From: Bacillota bacterium
Lineage (GTDB): Bacteria > Bacillota_I > Bacilli_A > Acholeplasmatales > Acholeplasmataceae
Direction: 5' to 3'
Assembly (NCBI GenBank): GCA_023458995.1
Contig: JAEWVV010000235.1
Location: forward strand, 1 to 26,851
DNA length: 26,851 bases
Positions 15,168 to 24,789 of this stretch are shown piece after piece (position 1 is the stretch's first letter; each line of letters opens with the position of its first letter). The notes beneath the pieces are model-generated. The model worked only from the letters and a program-made list of their open reading frames with translations. It was not told the DNA's origin and ran no database searches. The translations under genes were made by a program, and so were the position numbers.

Positions 15168-16382
15168 ATGAATAGACTCATTGAACGTTTCTTACGTTAT
15201 GTTAAGGTGGATACACAGTCTTCGCATGAGACACACACCCATCCTTCAACAGAAAAACAAAAAGATTTATCACGCATTTTAGTTCAAGAACTTAAAAACA
15301 TGGGACTTGATGCATTCTTAGACGATTACGGTTATACGTACGCTAAAATAAGTAAAAATATAGAAGGCGCGCCTGCGATTGGATTAATCGCGCACGTGGA
15401 TACATCACCTGATGCACCTGGTAATAATGTGAATCCTCGGATCATTCATAAGTATGATGGTTCAGAAATTAAATTAAATGATAAGTTATCGATGGCTCCT
15501 GATCAATATCCAAGTTTATCAAGAGTGATTGGGGATGACATCATCGTAACCGATGGAAATACACTTTTAGGTGCTGATGATAAATGTGGTGTTGCAGAAA
15601 TCATGGAAGTTGCCTCATACTTTGTTGAAAACCCTGAAGTTAAACATGGTGATATCTATATTTGTTTTACACCCGATGAAGAAATTGGTGAGGGCGCTGA
15701 TCATTTCAATTATGATTGGTTTAAAGCTGATTTTGCGTATACAGCTGATGGTGATGAAGTTGGTGGTATTGAATTTGAAAACTTTAATGCTGCTTCTGCT
15801 GATCTAAACTTTATTGGAAAATCCATTCATCCAGGTTCAGCAAAAAACAAAATGATTAATGCACTTCATCTTGCAATGGAATTTCATGATATGCTTCCAG
15901 CATTTAAAAATCCTGCATACACCGAAGGCTATGAAGGATTCAACCATTTAACCGGTTTAAAGGGTGAAGTAGAACAGGCGCACGCGCATTATATCATTCG
16001 TAACCATGATATGGAAAAATTCTTAAACCAAAAACGTGAGTTTGAAGAAATCACTAACTACATGAATAAAAAGTATGGTTATGATGCTGTAGAACTCACC
16101 ATTAAAGATTCATACTTCAATATGTATGAAATTATTAAGAACCATATGCACATCATTGATCTCGCTAAAAAAGCAGTGGAAAATGTTGGCGTTGTTCCAT
16201 TCTTTAAGGCAATCAGAGGTGGCACAGATGGTGCAAGATTAACTTATGAAGGACTTTTATGCCCCAATATTGGAACTGGCGGTTATCAGTTCCATGGTCG
16301 TATGGAGTTTGCTTCGATCAACCAAATGGAAAAAGCGGTTAAGATCTTTATTGAAATTGTTAAACTTGCAGCTCAGAAATAA
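15168..16382 (+). CDS. pepT: Peptidase T (tripeptide aminopeptidase, M20B)
   Basis: This 404-residue cytosolic dizinc enzyme removes the N-terminal residue from tripeptides. Metal-ligand blocks are visible in order: LIAHVDTSPDAPG (about residue 75), GNTLLGADDKCG, FTPDEEIGEGADHF with the catalytic Glu pair, YTADGDEVGG, and the C-terminal GGYQFHGRMEF. GKSIHPGSAKNKMINA and AIRGGTDGARL are the PepT dimerisation and substrate blocks. The length matches the family (about 408). ATG 15168 is chosen because AGAAGG ends 7 nt upstream; ATG 15162 is too close and ATG 15138 lies directly behind the -10. It is a single-gene unit. Together with the M32 carboxypeptidase it indicates that the cell feeds on peptides. 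Confidence 0.97.
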   Translation: MNRLIERFLRYVKVDTQSSHETHTHPSTEKQKDLSRILVQELKNMGLDAFLDDYGYTYAKISKNIEGAPAIGLIAHVDTSPDAPGNNVNPRIIHKYDGSEIKLNDKLSMAPDQYPSLSRVIGDDIIVTDGNTLLGADDKCGVAEIMEVASYFVENPEVKHGDIYICFTPDEEIGEGADHFNYDWFKADFAYTADGDEVGGIEFENFNAASADLNFIGKSIHPGSAKNKMINALHLAMEFHDMLPAFKNPAYTEGYEGFNHLTGLKGEVEQAHAHYIIRNHDMEKFLNQKREFEEITNYMNKKYGYDAVELTIKDSYFNMYEIIKNHMHIIDLAKKAVENVGVVPFFKAIRGGTDGARLTYEGLLCPNIGTGGYQFHGRMEFASINQMEKAVKIFIEIVKLAAQK

Positions 16383-16397
16383 ATCTTTCAATCAAAT

Positions 16398-16440
16398 AAA
16401 AAGAGAGAGCACGGATGATTCCGTGCTCTCTCTTTTTATT
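16398..16440. terminator. Perfect bidirectional terminator after pepT
   Basis: An 18-bp perfect stem (16398-16415 with 16420-16437) around the loop TGAT begins with five A's and ends with five T's. It serves both pepT and the convergent membrane-protein gene ending at 16444. Confidence 0.95.
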
Positions 16441-16443
16441 TAC

Positions 16444-17139
16444 TTAAATTTTGATTTGTTCGATCTTAATCTGCTTTATTTTCAAATTAAAGCGATGTGC
16501 AATCATTAAGCAGAAGACAACCCATGGGATGAGTGAAAGGAGTGCAAACACCATACCAACTGTACCAAATGATGATGGGATTGACATGAAGAAAGCTGAG
16601 ATTAACCCCATAATCGCAACACTACGTGATGCATTCTTTTCAAAAAAGAACGCGGCACCAAAGATATAGAGTGCAATCGCATTTAAAATATAGTAACTGA
16701 TAAACGCTGTGCCAATATAATTTGCAAGCAGTAATTCTCCGTTTGTAATTAATCTTTCAAGTTCTACACCCGTTGCCCCTGAAAAATTTTGACTCAAGAA
16801 ATAAAACTCAAACGCTGGATTTGATGCATAATAGCTCGTAATTCCAATTCCCCCAACAAGCATAGCAAGCAATGCTAAAACCGGTTTAAACTGAAATACA
16901 TAAAGTGATATCGCAAAATAGATCATAATCAGTAATGTATTATTAATTAAATAAAGGAAATCAAGACTAATCAGTCCTAAAAATGCATTCTTTTCGAAAA
17001 GCTCATAAAATCCTATAGCTGTTGAAGGTGGTGGCATAAGTAAAAAAAGCCCCACTTGTAATACGATAATACCAATCATAACAAAAATGAGAATCCGTCC
17101 CACCATATAGACATGTGCTTTCTTAACTTCAGGAATCAT
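16444..17139 (-). CDS. Multi-pass membrane protein, DUF4386-like
   Basis: The 231-residue protein has about six hydrophobic helices. The pattern NPAFEFYFLSQNF, then about ten residues on ELERLITNGELLLANYIGT, then ISYYILNAIALYIFGAAFF, resembles the DUF4386 family of bacterial membrane proteins, whose function is unknown. The ATG at 17139 is preferred over the one at 17157 because GGGGG lies 5 nt before it, while the upstream ATG has no ribosome site. The C-terminal end is an odd repeat of basic residues (IKQIKIEQIKI). It is preceded by the terminator of the next unit and followed by the bidirectional terminator, so it is monocistronic. Transporter, sensor or structural roles are all open. Confidence 0.7.
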   Translation of the reverse strand: MIPEVKKAHVYMVGRILIFVMIGIIVLQVGLFLLMPPPSTAIGFYELFEKNAFLGLISLDFLYLINNTLLIMIYFAISLYVFQFKPVLALLAMLVGGIGITSYYASNPAFEFYFLSQNFSGATGVELERLITNGELLLANYIGTAFISYYILNAIALYIFGAAFFFEKNASRSVAIMGLISAFFMSIPSSFGTVGMVFALLSLIPWVVFCLMIAHRFNLKIKQIKIEQIKI

Positions 17140-17207
17140 GTTCTCCCCCGCTTTCATCTTTTATATCTATGATACGATATTTTTATAAAATTGTTATACT
17201 TTCAATT

Positions 17208-17245
17208 AAAGAAAGAAAAATCATGACTTATTTGTAGTCATGATT
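17208..17245 (-). terminator. Intrinsic terminator after the three-TM protein gene
   Basis: AATCATGACT (17219-17228) pairs perfectly with AGTCATGATT (17236-17245), a 10-bp stem with a 7-nt loop. On the minus strand it runs into TTTCTTTCTTT. It overlaps the TGA stop at 17238. Confidence 0.8.
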
Positions 17246-17516
17246 GATAGTATAAACTGATGAGTGGAATAACGATGACACCTAAATAGATCATCACTTT
17301 GGTATATGTTGTCATATCTTTTAATGGTTTCTTAAATATAAGTTCGGCTTTTAGTATTACGATAAAATCTAAGATCAGCAAGATAAGACTTATTGAACTA
17401 AACAAAATCTTCGTTGTCATATTCCCTTGAAATGTTGGCATCGTATAAGAGATTACATTTAAGAACACATAAAAGATGATACCAAAACTAAGATAAAGAT
17501 ATTTTAAGACTGCCAT
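17238..17516 (-). CDS. Small three-helix membrane protein of unknown function (92 aa)
   Basis: I do not recognise the family. The product has three hydrophobic stretches (about residues 3-25, 36-56 and 70-90) with short charged loops (KAELIFKKPLKDMTTYTK between the second and third). The gene begins inside the last codons of the Sel1-repeat gene (13-nt overlap, ATG inside ACATGG) and has no clear ribosome site of its own, so its translation probably depends on termination of the upstream gene. It ends in a terminator. The coupling suggests matched amounts of this protein and the Sel1 protein. Confidence 0.65.
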   Translation of the reverse strand: MAVLKYLYLSFGIIFYVFLNVISYTMPTFQGNMTTKILFSSISLILLILDFIVILKAELIFKKPLKDMTTYTKVMIYLGVIVIPLISLYYQS

Positions 17517-18766
17517 GTTGATTTCTGCAGTTTCTCATAGTTATTAATCGAATACATTAATTTGACTGCAGCCTCCAATCCTTGACTGGCTGCTTTTTGC
17601 CATAACTCTTTCGCTTTATTCTCATCTTTAGGAACAATCGCTCCTTCAAAATAGATCATACCTAAATTGTATTGTGCAATCGCAAGATTTGCATCGCTTG
17701 CTTTTTCATACCAGAATAATGCTTTTTGCATATCCTTTTCAACACCATCACCCTTTTGATACATGACAGCTAAATTATATTGTGCATTGGGGTGATCTTG
17801 TTTAGCTGCTTGTTCAAGTAGTTTAGCAACCGTTACATAGTCTTTCTTTTCTTGTTTAATTAAAATCATTGCTAAATGATAGAGTGCATTTTTATTTTTC
17901 TTTATAGCTGCTCTTTCATACCAATGAATCGATTGTTCGATATTTTGGGGAACTCCTTTACCGTTTTGGTAGTAGAGTCCAACATAATATTCTGCTTCTG
18001 TATGATTTTGTTTAGCAGCAACCATAAACCATTCAAATGCTTTAACCGGATACTTAGGTTCTTTTTCGTGGTAATACATCGCAAGCGTATATGCTGCTAA
18101 TGCATAGTTTTGATTGGCTGCTTTTTCTAAATTGAAAATGGCATCCCGGTATCTTTCTTCTTCTAGTGCATTAATACCTAATGCGTAAAGTGCATAAGGA
18201 TGATCTTGCTTAGCAGCAAGTTCATAGTAATAATTTGCTTTGGTTGTTTCATTTTCTTCATGTCCAATCGTTTCATAAATCATACCTAACATGTACTCTG
18301 AATCACTGTATCCTAAATCAGCAGCTTTAATAAACCATTCCATCGCTTTAAAGATATAGCGTTGAACAGAAAAACCGTAATAGAAATATGTACCTAAAAT
18401 ATGCATACTCACTGGATCTTTTGCTTCTGCTTCAGAAAGTAAGATATCGTAATTCTTATTAAAATATTCTTTTGCTAAATCTTCATCTTTTTCAACACCA
18501 ATACCTGAATGGTATAAAAGACCTAAGGCATATCCGCATTTATAAGACCCTAAAGCAAGTCCTTTTTCGTAATGTTCTTTTGCTTTAGCAAAGTCGATGG
18601 AAATACCATCCCCTAATCCATAAAATCGTCCTAAAAAATAATGGGCGTCTGCATGACCTAAAGCAACCGCTTGGCTGAAATGTTCAAGTGCGACCATAAT
18701 ATTCTTTTTAGGTGTGTTCAATATATAATTTGTCAATCCCGCTTGATAATGGGTTTGTGCATTCAT
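17504..18766 (-). CDS. Sel1-like repeat (tetratricopeptide-like) protein
   Basis: The 420-residue product is built almost wholly of about ten Sel1-type repeats of roughly 36 residues. Examples are AHYFLGRFYGLGDGIS, AEYYVGLYYQNGKGVP, AQYNLAVMYQKGDGVE and AQYNLGMIYFEGAIVP, each followed by a helix such as KALFWYEKAS. Such repeats make a superhelical scaffold for protein binding. There is no signal peptide, membrane segment or catalytic domain, so a cytosolic adaptor is likely. ATG 18766 is chosen because GGAG lies 9 nt upstream; the ATG at 18781 overlaps that ribosome site. It is followed by an overlapping small membrane-protein gene. Partners cannot be named. Confidence 0.9.
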   Translation of the reverse strand: MNAQTHYQAGLTNYILNTPKKNIMVALEHFSQAVALGHADAHYFLGRFYGLGDGISIDFAKAKEHYEKGLALGSYKCGYALGLLYHSGIGVEKDEDLAKEYFNKNYDILLSEAEAKDPVSMHILGTYFYYGFSVQRYIFKAMEWFIKAADLGYSDSEYMLGMIYETIGHEENETTKANYYYELAAKQDHPYALYALGINALEEERYRDAIFNLEKAANQNYALAAYTLAMYYHEKEPKYPVKAFEWFMVAAKQNHTEAEYYVGLYYQNGKGVPQNIEQSIHWYERAAIKKNKNALYHLAMILIKQEKKDYVTVAKLLEQAAKQDHPNAQYNLAVMYQKGDGVEKDMQKALFWYEKASDANLAIAQYNLGMIYFEGAIVPKDENKAKELWQKAASQGLEAAVKLMYSINNYEKLQKSTWQS

Positions 18767-18823
18767 TGTTATCAACTCCATACTTATCTTACCATAGGTA
18801 AAGAATTCTTACCAAGGACAAGT

Positions 18824-18859
18824 CTTAAAAAAGAAAAATCCACAAGTGTTTGTGGATTT
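18824..18859 (-). terminator. Intrinsic terminator after the GDSL hydrolase gene
   Basis: AAATCCACAA (18836-18845) pairs perfectly with TTGTGGATTT (18850-18859) around GTGT. On the minus strand it is followed by TTCTTTTTTAAG. It ends the NptA-UvrB-hydrolase unit before the Sel1 gene. Confidence 0.8.
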
Positions 18860-18901
18860 GAATTTCATGGATATCATAATGATTAAACGACTTCATGAAA
18901 A

Positions 18902-19510
18902 TTAAAATAGAATCGTACTTAACTTTTCAATCATGATTATATAACCTTCATGATTTAAGTGAATGCCATCTGTTGTAAGTTCTTCCCTTAATAAACCATC
19001 TTGATCTTTAAGTGCTGATGCGATATCGATATAATGATTCTTTAGTTTGAGTTTAATTTTTTCATTCATCTGATTGATATCATCATTCGTTCTTCCAGCA
19101 ATATAAAGTTCTTTAGCTAACTTTGTCTTTGAATTAACTGGCGTAATCGAAAGCACATAAACATCAGAAAACTCTTGGAGAGTAGAAACAATTTCAAGGA
19201 TTTGATCTATACTTTCATCAATTGTTAAATCCGTTAATACGAGGTTATTTGATCCAATACTTAAAATCACTTTTCTTGGTTTTAATCTGATGACTGCATC
19301 TAACCTATTAAGAACACCTACAGTTGTATCTCCAGCAATTCCCATATTGACCCAATCGTTTAAATGATAAAGTCTATGATTTAAGTATGCAACAAGTGAA
19401 TCACCTAAAATGACATTTTTATCTTCAATAGGTAAAGCGCGGAAAGTTTTCACTCTCCGCATATAATCTTCTTCAATGATTTTTTTCATCACGGATTGAT
19501 CTTTTTCCAT
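18902..19510 (-). CDS. SGNH/GDSL-family hydrolase
   Basis: This 202-residue protein has the SGNH blocks in order: VILGDSLVAY (catalytic Ser, block I), MGIAGDT (Gly, block II), LSIGSNNL (Asn, block III) and DGIHLNHEGY (Asp and His, block V). The family contains lipases, acyl-esterases and carbohydrate esterases such as PAF-acetylhydrolase-like enzymes. There is no signal peptide, so the enzyme should be cytosolic. The ATG directly abuts the UvrB stop (TAGATG), and its ribosome site GGAGG lies in the last UvrB codons. This places a hydrolase under the same control as DNA repair, perhaps only by genome compaction. The substrate is unknown. Confidence 0.9.
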   Translation of the reverse strand: MEKDQSVMKKIIEEDYMRRVKTFRALPIEDKNVILGDSLVAYLNHRLYHLNDWVNMGIAGDTTVGVLNRLDAVIRLKPRKVILSIGSNNLVLTDLTIDESIDQILEIVSTLQEFSDVYVLSITPVNSKTKLAKELYIAGRTNDDINQMNEKIKLKLKNHYIDIASALKDQDGLLREELTTDGIHLNHEGYIIMIEKLSTILF

Positions 19511-21466
19511 CTAGTCCTCCGCTTTTAGTTCAAAGATAAGATCTCTAAGTTCCGCTGCTCTTTCGAAGTTAAGATTCTTAGCTGCTTGTTTCATTTCAAC
19601 TTCAAAATCTCTAATCATCTTTTCTCTATCCTTCTTAGACATCTTCTGATAATCTTTAGGTTCTTCCACGATATCTTCTTTAATGCTAATCTTGTCACGA
19701 ATATCTTTTTGAATCGTAACTGGAACAACATTGTTTGCTGCATTAAAATCAAGTTGTAGTTGTCTTCTACGGTTTGTTTCTTTAATTGCATACGCCATCG
19801 CATCCGATATGGAATCCGCATACATAATGACACGACCATTTTGGTTTCTAGCAGCTCTACCAATCGTTTGGATTAAGCTTCGTTCACTTCTAAGGAAACC
19901 TTGTTTATCTGCATCCAAGATCGCAACTAAAGATACCTCAGGTAAGTCAAGTCCTTCTCTTAAAAGGTTAATACCAATTAAGCAGTCGTATTTACCAAGA
20001 CGTAAATCTCTTAAAATTGTAATACGCTCTAATGATTTAACTTCACTATGTAAGTAAGCGACTTTAACACCAAGTTGTTTAAAATAAGCAGTTAAATCTT
20101 CAGACATACGAATGGTTAATGTCGTTACTAAGACACGTTCACCTGCCTGTACTCTTTTCTTGATTTCAAAATAGAGGTCATCCATTTGACCTTTAGAGGG
20201 TCTAATTTCGATTTCAGGGTCAAGTAAGTAGGTAGGTCTAATGATCTGTTCAACAATGGGTATACCCTTTTCAAGTTCATAAGCACCTGGGGTTGCTGAT
20301 AGATAAATGATTTTATCGATTTTACTTTCAAATTCGTTGAATTGAAGAGGTCTATTATCAAGTGCTGATGGCAATCTAAATCCATAATTAACGAGTGTCA
20401 TTTTGCGTGATCTATCACCGTTATACATCCCCCTTACTTGAGGTACTGTGACGTGTGATTCATCGATGATCATTAGAAAATCGTCACCAAAGAAATCAAT
20501 CAGTGTTGCTGGTGTTTCACCCGCATTACGAAGTGATAAATGTCTTGAATAGTTTTCAATCCCACTACACATGCCAATTTCTTCAAGCATTTCAATATCA
20601 TAGCGGGTACGTTGTTCGATTCTCTGTGCTTCAAGAAGCATATTTTCACCTTTGAAATAAGCGATCTGTTCTTGAAGTTCATTTTTAATACGACGAATTG
20701 ATTCTTTTAATTTATCGGGATCAGTCATAAAGTGTGTCGCTGGGAAAATCGTTATAAACGATAATGTTTCAAGTGCTTGTCCTGTTAAAACATCAAAACG
20801 TTTAATTTCATCGACTTCATCACCAAAGAAAGAGATTCTAATCCCTTGAGCTCTTTCATAAGCTGGAATGACTTCTATGGAATCTCCTCGCACTCTAAAC
20901 GTACCACGATGAAAATCGATGTCGTTACGTTGGTAGGTGAGTTCTACTAACTTATTAATCAGTTTATCTCTACCGTAAGCATCACCACTTCTAACAAAAA
21001 TCATCGCTTTCTTATAGTCATCAGGATCACCGATCCCATAGATACAAGAAACGGATGCTACGACAATCACATCATCAGATTCTAAAAGTGATGAGGTTGC
21101 TGCATGTCTCATCTCATCAATTTCATCATTAATCGATGAATCTTTTTCAATATAGGTATCCGAGGAGACAACGTATGCTTCAGGTTGATAGTAATCATAA
21201 TATGAAATAAAGTATTCAACACGGTTGTTAGGAAAAAAAGCCTTAAGCTCGCCATAAAGCTGACCAGCTAAGGTCTTATTAGGCGCGAGAATAAGGGTTT
21301 TCTTTTGGAGCATTTGAATAATGTTAGCGATGGTATATGTTTTACCTGTACCTGTTGCACCCAAAAGAACTTGTTCTTTGATTCCGCTTTGAATGTTGTT
21401 TTTCAACTTTTCAATGGCTTTAATCTGGTCACCTTTCGGTGTATAAGGGGCTTTTAGTTCAAACAT
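19511..21466 (-). CDS. uvrB: Excinuclease ABC subunit UvrB
   Basis: UvrB is the damage-verifying helicase of nucleotide excision repair, loaded by UvrA and cut by UvrC. The 651-residue product is full length. Walker A GATGTGKT lies at 36-43, followed by the beta-hairpin region ([20 protein letters not shown]) that is threaded between the DNA strands. The DEAD-like box is IIDESHV, helicase motifs TTLTIRM and [14 protein letters not shown] follow, and motif VI is QTIGRAARN. The C-terminal UVR domain (about 615-650, [21 protein letters not shown]) binds UvrC and UvrA. The start has AAAGGATG about 8 nt upstream. It is 17 nt downstream of the phosphate cotransporter gene; uvrA, its usual neighbour, is not next to it here. 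Confidence 0.98.
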   Translation of the reverse strand: MFELKAPYTPKGDQIKAIEKLKNNIQSGIKEQVLLGATGTGKTYTIANIIQMLQKKTLILAPNKTLAGQLYGELKAFFPNNRVEYFISYYDYYQPEAYVVSSDTYIEKDSSINDEIDEMRHAATSSLLESDDVIVVASVSCIYGIGDPDDYKKAMIFVRSGDAYGRDKLINKLVELTYQRNDIDFHRGTFRVRGDSIEVIPAYERAQGIRISFFGDEVDEIKRFDVLTGQALETLSFITIFPATHFMTDPDKLKESIRRIKNELQEQIAYFKGENMLLEAQRIEQRTRYDIEMLEEIGMCSGIENYSRHLSLRNAGETPATLIDFFGDDFLMIIDESHVTVPQVRGMYNGDRSRKMTLVNYGFRLPSALDNRPLQFNEFESKIDKIIYLSATPGAYELEKGIPIVEQIIRPTYLLDPEIEIRPSKGQMDDLYFEIKKRVQAGERVLVTTLTIRMSEDLTAYFKQLGVKVAYLHSEVKSLERITILRDLRLGKYDCLIGINLLREGLDLPEVSLVAILDADKQGFLRSERSLIQTIGRAARNQNGRVIMYADSISDAMAYAIKETNRRRQLQLDFNAANNVVPVTIQKDIRDKISIKEDIVEEPKDYQKMSKKDREKMIRDFEVEMKQAAKNLNFERAAELRDLIFELKAED

Positions 21467-21483
21467 AACACCACATCCTTTAT

Positions 21484-23187
21484 TTAAATATCAATATCAA
21501 GTTCGTGAGGTTTAGGAACAATCACACTTTGTGGAACATACATCGGTTCAATTACTGAACTTACAATGTTCATCAAATGGTCACCAATGCGTTCAAGATT
21601 TGCTAAAATATCAGGATAGTTTGCTGCTCTTACGAATGTTACTTCTAAGTTCTTTAATCTTTCGATATAGCGATATCTAAATTTTTCTTCAAGTTCATCG
21701 ATGATATCTTCAGTTTTAACAACTTTTTTAGCAAGCTCAACATCTTGATTTTTAAAGCTTTCTAACGTATCATCTAGCATTTGTCCTAATACGCCATAGA
21801 GTTCTATTAAATCTTTTGTTCCTTCTTCTGAAAGAAGTTGGTTTTCAGTATAACGTTCTTTGAAAAACTCTAAAACGTTAGTTAAGTGATCCCCGATACG
21901 TTCAAAATCTTTAATTGTATCTAAGTCTCTTGAGAGTTTTGCTGAATCATCTTTGGCTAATCCAGCCATTGAAATTTTAATCAGATAGTCATGAAGTTTA
22001 ATATCATACGTATCTGTAATCATTTCAAGTGTGTAACCTTCCTCAATTAAACCTTCTATTTCTTGAAAACTATAACTTTTGACGATGTCAAAATATTCTT
22101 TAATGACAGCACCCATCGCCATAATACCACGTTTTGCAACTTCAAGTGCTAGATAAGGTGCTTCTGTAATCAGTTTTTCATCAAACATGTCATCAGGTAT
22201 ATGTTTTTTATCCTTATCTTTTATCACAAGTTTTGCAAGTTGAATCATTTGTTTAATAAAGAAATAAAGAATAATTGTCATCACTATATTCTGGAATGCA
22301 TGTGCGAACGCAATAGATATCATCGAATAACGGGTCAAGAACGTTTCTTCAAACCAAATGATGAAATGACGATACGGAACAAGTAAAATCAAGAAAGTAA
22401 CAGTCATTAAAACGTTAAAAAGTACGTGAATGAAAGCTGCTCTTTTTGATTCCGTATTACCACCTAAAGAAGCTAAAAAGGCTGTAATGGTTGTACCAAT
22501 GTTGGCACCAAGTAGAATGGGGATTGCACCCGATAATGTTATCGTATTAATACCTTCAGCATTGAGTGCATATAGTTTTTCTAGAACACCAATGGCTGCA
22601 GATGAAGACTGAACAACAGCTGTAAAGACTGTACCAAAAAGGGTACCTAAGAACCAGTTTTGTGAGAAGACTTGAAACATTTGTTCAGCAGCTGGTGTAT
22701 CAGATAGCGGCTTTAAGCCAGATCCCATGACTTCAAGACCGATAAAAAGCATACCTAACCCGGTGAGAACACCACCAATATGATGGATTCTCTTTCTACC
22801 AATAAATGTCATGATGACACCAATTCCTAAAAAGATATACCCAAAATCAGCTATTGGTAAACCAATAATGAATGCGGTGACTGTTGTTCCGATGTTCGCA
22901 CCCATGATAATACCCACAGCTTGAGGTAATGTCATTAACCCTGCTCTAAGTAGGCCAATCATAAGCGCTGTTGTTCCTGAAGATGATTGAATAAGAAGTG
23001 TCAGAACAATTCCAACAAGGATGCCTTTCAGTGGTGTATTCGTTGTTTTTTCAATGATTGACTTTAACTTATTACCTGCAGCAGCTTTGAGTGAATCACT
23101 CATCAAACCGATACCAAACAAGAATAGTGCAAGACCACCGAAAACAAACATAATGTTTTCACCGATACCTACTAACCCAATTGTCAT
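21484..23187 (-). CDS. Na+/phosphate cotransporter (NptA/PNaS family) with PhoU-like C-terminal domain
   Basis: This 567-residue membrane protein has two inverted repeats with the family signature. The first has [12 protein letters not shown] and [11 protein letters not shown]; the second has [13 protein letters not shown] and [11 protein letters not shown]. About nine membrane helices fill residues 10-315. The cytosolic tail (about 345-550) carries two PhoU-like three-helix bundles, with [14 protein letters not shown] and [12 protein letters not shown] as metal-binding motifs. It imports inorganic phosphate with Na+, or in some relatives adjusts the response to phosphate. AGGAGGG lies 5 nt before the start. 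It heads a unit with uvrB and the GDSL hydrolase. I found no convincing promoter in the short gap behind the pyruvate kinase terminator. Confidence 0.93.
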   Translation of the reverse strand: MTIGLVGIGENIMFVFGGLALFLFGIGLMSDSLKAAAGNKLKSIIEKTTNTPLKGILVGIVLTLLIQSSSGTTALMIGLLRAGLMTLPQAVGIIMGANIGTTVTAFIIGLPIADFGYIFLGIGVIMTFIGRKRIHHIGGVLTGLGMLFIGLEVMGSGLKPLSDTPAAEQMFQVFSQNWFLGTLFGTVFTAVVQSSSAAIGVLEKLYALNAEGINTITLSGAIPILLGANIGTTITAFLASLGGNTESKRAAFIHVLFNVLMTVTFLILLVPYRHFIIWFEETFLTRYSMISIAFAHAFQNIVMTIILYFFIKQMIQLAKLVIKDKDKKHIPDDMFDEKLITEAPYLALEVAKRGIMAMGAVIKEYFDIVKSYSFQEIEGLIEEGYTLEMITDTYDIKLHDYLIKISMAGLAKDDSAKLSRDLDTIKDFERIGDHLTNVLEFFKERYTENQLLSEEGTKDLIELYGVLGQMLDDTLESFKNQDVELAKKVVKTEDIIDELEEKFRYRYIERLKNLEVTFVRAANYPDILANLERIGDHLMNIVSSVIEPMYVPQSVIVPKPHELDIDI

Positions 23188-23234
23188 AATACCCTCCTAG
23201 AATCTATATGTATATTTTGATTAACCAATTCCAT

Positions 23235-23259
23235 AAAAAAAGCATCACGAATGATGCTT
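23235..23259 (-). terminator. Intrinsic terminator of the pyruvate kinase gene
   Basis: On the minus strand AAGCATCA-TTCG-TGATGCTT forms a perfect 8-bp stem capped by a stable TTCG tetraloop, followed by TTTTT. It lies 17 nt after the stop codon at 23277. Confidence 0.9.
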
Positions 23260-23276
23260 ATTGCATGATTCATTCG

Positions 23277-24632
23277 TCAGTAGTTTATAAACTCAATATG
23301 ATATTTACGAACTACGAGGATGGTATCCCCCTTCACAACCCCAAGACTCTTAAGTCTTCTTTCGAGCTCATCTTGACCGATGACAGGAAAGACCCCATAA
23401 TACAGGGACAAGGACGTTGCTTTATGATAGGAATCCACCACACCGACAATCGGTGCGATCGAACGATATTTAGATAGGTTATCAGACGCCTTATAGCCAT
23501 ACGCTATAATCGCCTTGACATTGTAATGCATTGCAGCTTGTGCTGCAGCAAACGAGATGGCATCGAGGAGGTTATCTCCTTCAAATAAAGCTCGTTCCAT
23601 AAACTTTTTATGATCAACATATTTTTCAGATTTTTCACTGATTTTTGCCATGTACTCAACCGATTCAACAGGGTATTTCCCTTGAGCCATTTCACCAGAT
23701 AACATCGTAGCATCTGTACCATCATAAACTGCGTTAGCGACATCTGATACTTCAGCTCTGGTTGGTCTAGGATTATTTTGCATCGACTCGAGCATTTGAG
23801 TCGCAACAATCACGAGTTTTCCTTTTTGTTGGCACTTATGAACGATTTCTTTTTGCATTTGCGGCAAATCTTCAGGAAATACTTCAACCCCTAGATCACC
23901 TCTAGCAACCATAATGCCATCAGCAGCATCAATAATGTCACCCACATTATTGATACCTTCTTGATTTTCTATTTTAGCAATAATTCCTATATAGTCTTTA
24001 CCTTCAGATTTCAATAATTCGCGTATAGCAAAGACATCATCCTTACGTCTAACAAAGGATGCAGCAATGTAATCATAATCATTTTGGCACGCAAATTTAA
24101 TATCTAAGATATCTTGGTTTGATAAGAAAGGCATATTTAAGATGGTGTTTGGAACGTTGACTCCACGCTTGTTTTTAATCATATGGTTGTTTTTAGCAAC
24201 CGTAATTAACGTTTTCTCTGTCAAATCTTTTTCAATGACTAATAGTGCTAAGTATCCATCATCAACAAGTAATGTTGTTCCAACTTCGACATCATTGATT
24301 AAGTTAGGATACGTAATCGAAAACTTGGTATCATCACCTAAAATTTCTTTCATGTGAACAGTAACTGTTTGACCTTGTTTGATGTAAGCTTTGCCATCCA
24401 CAAACTGATGGGTTCTTATTTCTGGACCTTTCGTATCCATCATTGTCCCAACATAGGTCCCAAGTTCTTGATTAAGTTCATGAACTAGTCTAAAGCGATT
24501 AATATGTTCGTTGTGATCACCATGTGAATAGTTGTTACGGACGACATTAACTCCCGATAAAATTAATTGTCTTAAAATATTCTTATCCTCAGATGCGGGA
24601 CCACATGTACCCACGAGTTTTGTTTTGCGCAT
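23277..24632 (-). CDS. pyk: Pyruvate kinase
   Basis: The enzyme makes pyruvate and ATP from phosphoenolpyruvate and ADP in the last step of glycolysis. The 451-residue chain has the substrate motif VVRNNYSHG near residue 31, the B-domain boundary [11 protein letters not shown] (the Glu is the K+-dependent type), the catalytic lysine in [10 protein letters not shown], the metal-binding site in [10 protein letters not shown], and VATQMLESM. The C-terminal effector domain is present ([22 protein letters not shown]) but the additional PEP-utiliser-like domain of Bacillus enzymes is absent. In the first motif the usual Arg-Leu-Asn-Phe reads Arg-Asn-Asn-Tyr. AAGGAG lies 11 nt before the start. It is a single-gene unit with an extended -10 promoter and a cre-like box upstream. 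Confidence 0.98.
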   Translation of the reverse strand: MRKTKLVGTCGPASEDKNILRQLILSGVNVVRNNYSHGDHNEHINRFRLVHELNQELGTYVGTMMDTKGPEIRTHQFVDGKAYIKQGQTVTVHMKEILGDDTKFSITYPNLINDVEVGTTLLVDDGYLALLVIEKDLTEKTLITVAKNNHMIKNKRGVNVPNTILNMPFLSNQDILDIKFACQNDYDYIAASFVRRKDDVFAIRELLKSEGKDYIGIIAKIENQEGINNVGDIIDAADGIMVARGDLGVEVFPEDLPQMQKEIVHKCQQKGKLVIVATQMLESMQNNPRPTRAEVSDVANAVYDGTDATMLSGEMAQGKYPVESVEYMAKISEKSEKYVDHKKFMERALFEGDNLLDAISFAAAQAAMHYNVKAIIAYGYKASDNLSKYRSIAPIVGVVDSYHKATSLSLYYGVFPVIGQDELERRLKSLGVVKGDTILVVRKYHIEFINY

Positions 24633-24680
24633 TAATTTATAGACTCCTTGGAAATCAAGATAACCACTTTTCCCGAGTGT

Positions 24681-24689
24681 ATTATATCA
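24681..24689 (-). promoter_or_regulatory. Extended -10 promoter of pyk
   Basis: The minus strand reads TGATATAAT, a TGn-extended consensus -10. The -35 region at 16-18 nt is poor. The start codon is about 50 nt downstream. Confidence 0.75.
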
Positions 24690-24719
24690 TACATAATAAG
24701 TCACTTCATATTCCTGTAA

Positions 24720-24735
24720 ATGAAAACGTTTTAGA
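24720..24735. promoter_or_regulatory. cre-like site (CcpA box) upstream of the pyk promoter
   Basis: ATGAAAACGTTTTAG matches the cre consensus WTGNAANCGNWNNCW at all but the last two positions and has a perfect AAAACGTTTT core (24723-24732). It is centred about 50 bp upstream of the expected pyk start, upstream of the -35 region, where CcpA activates genes such as ackA and the lactococcal pyk operon. No ccpA gene is in the window. Confidence 0.5.
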
Positions 24736-24753
24736 ATGATGAAATATGACGAT

Positions 24754-24785
24754 AAAAAAATGCCAAGCATAAGTGCCTGGCATTT
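24754..24785 (-). terminator. Intrinsic terminator of the exporter-MarR operon
   Basis: Arms 24758-24769 and 24774-24785 pair over 12 positions (one G-U in the RNA) around a 4-nt loop. On the minus strand the stem runs into seven T's (complement of 24754-24760). It lies 4 nt after the stop codon at 24790. Confidence 0.85.
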
Positions 24786-24789
24786 TAAA

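Noticed and set aside
19731..20057. Open frame of 108 codons on the + strand inside uvrB
   Set aside because: It is an antisense shadow of conserved helicase motifs, without ribosome site or family resemblance.
23188..23239. Promoter for the phosphate cotransporter gene
   Set aside because: TATACA is present but no acceptable -35 is found at 16-18 nt, so I do not annotate it; the gene may use a weak promoter or read-through.
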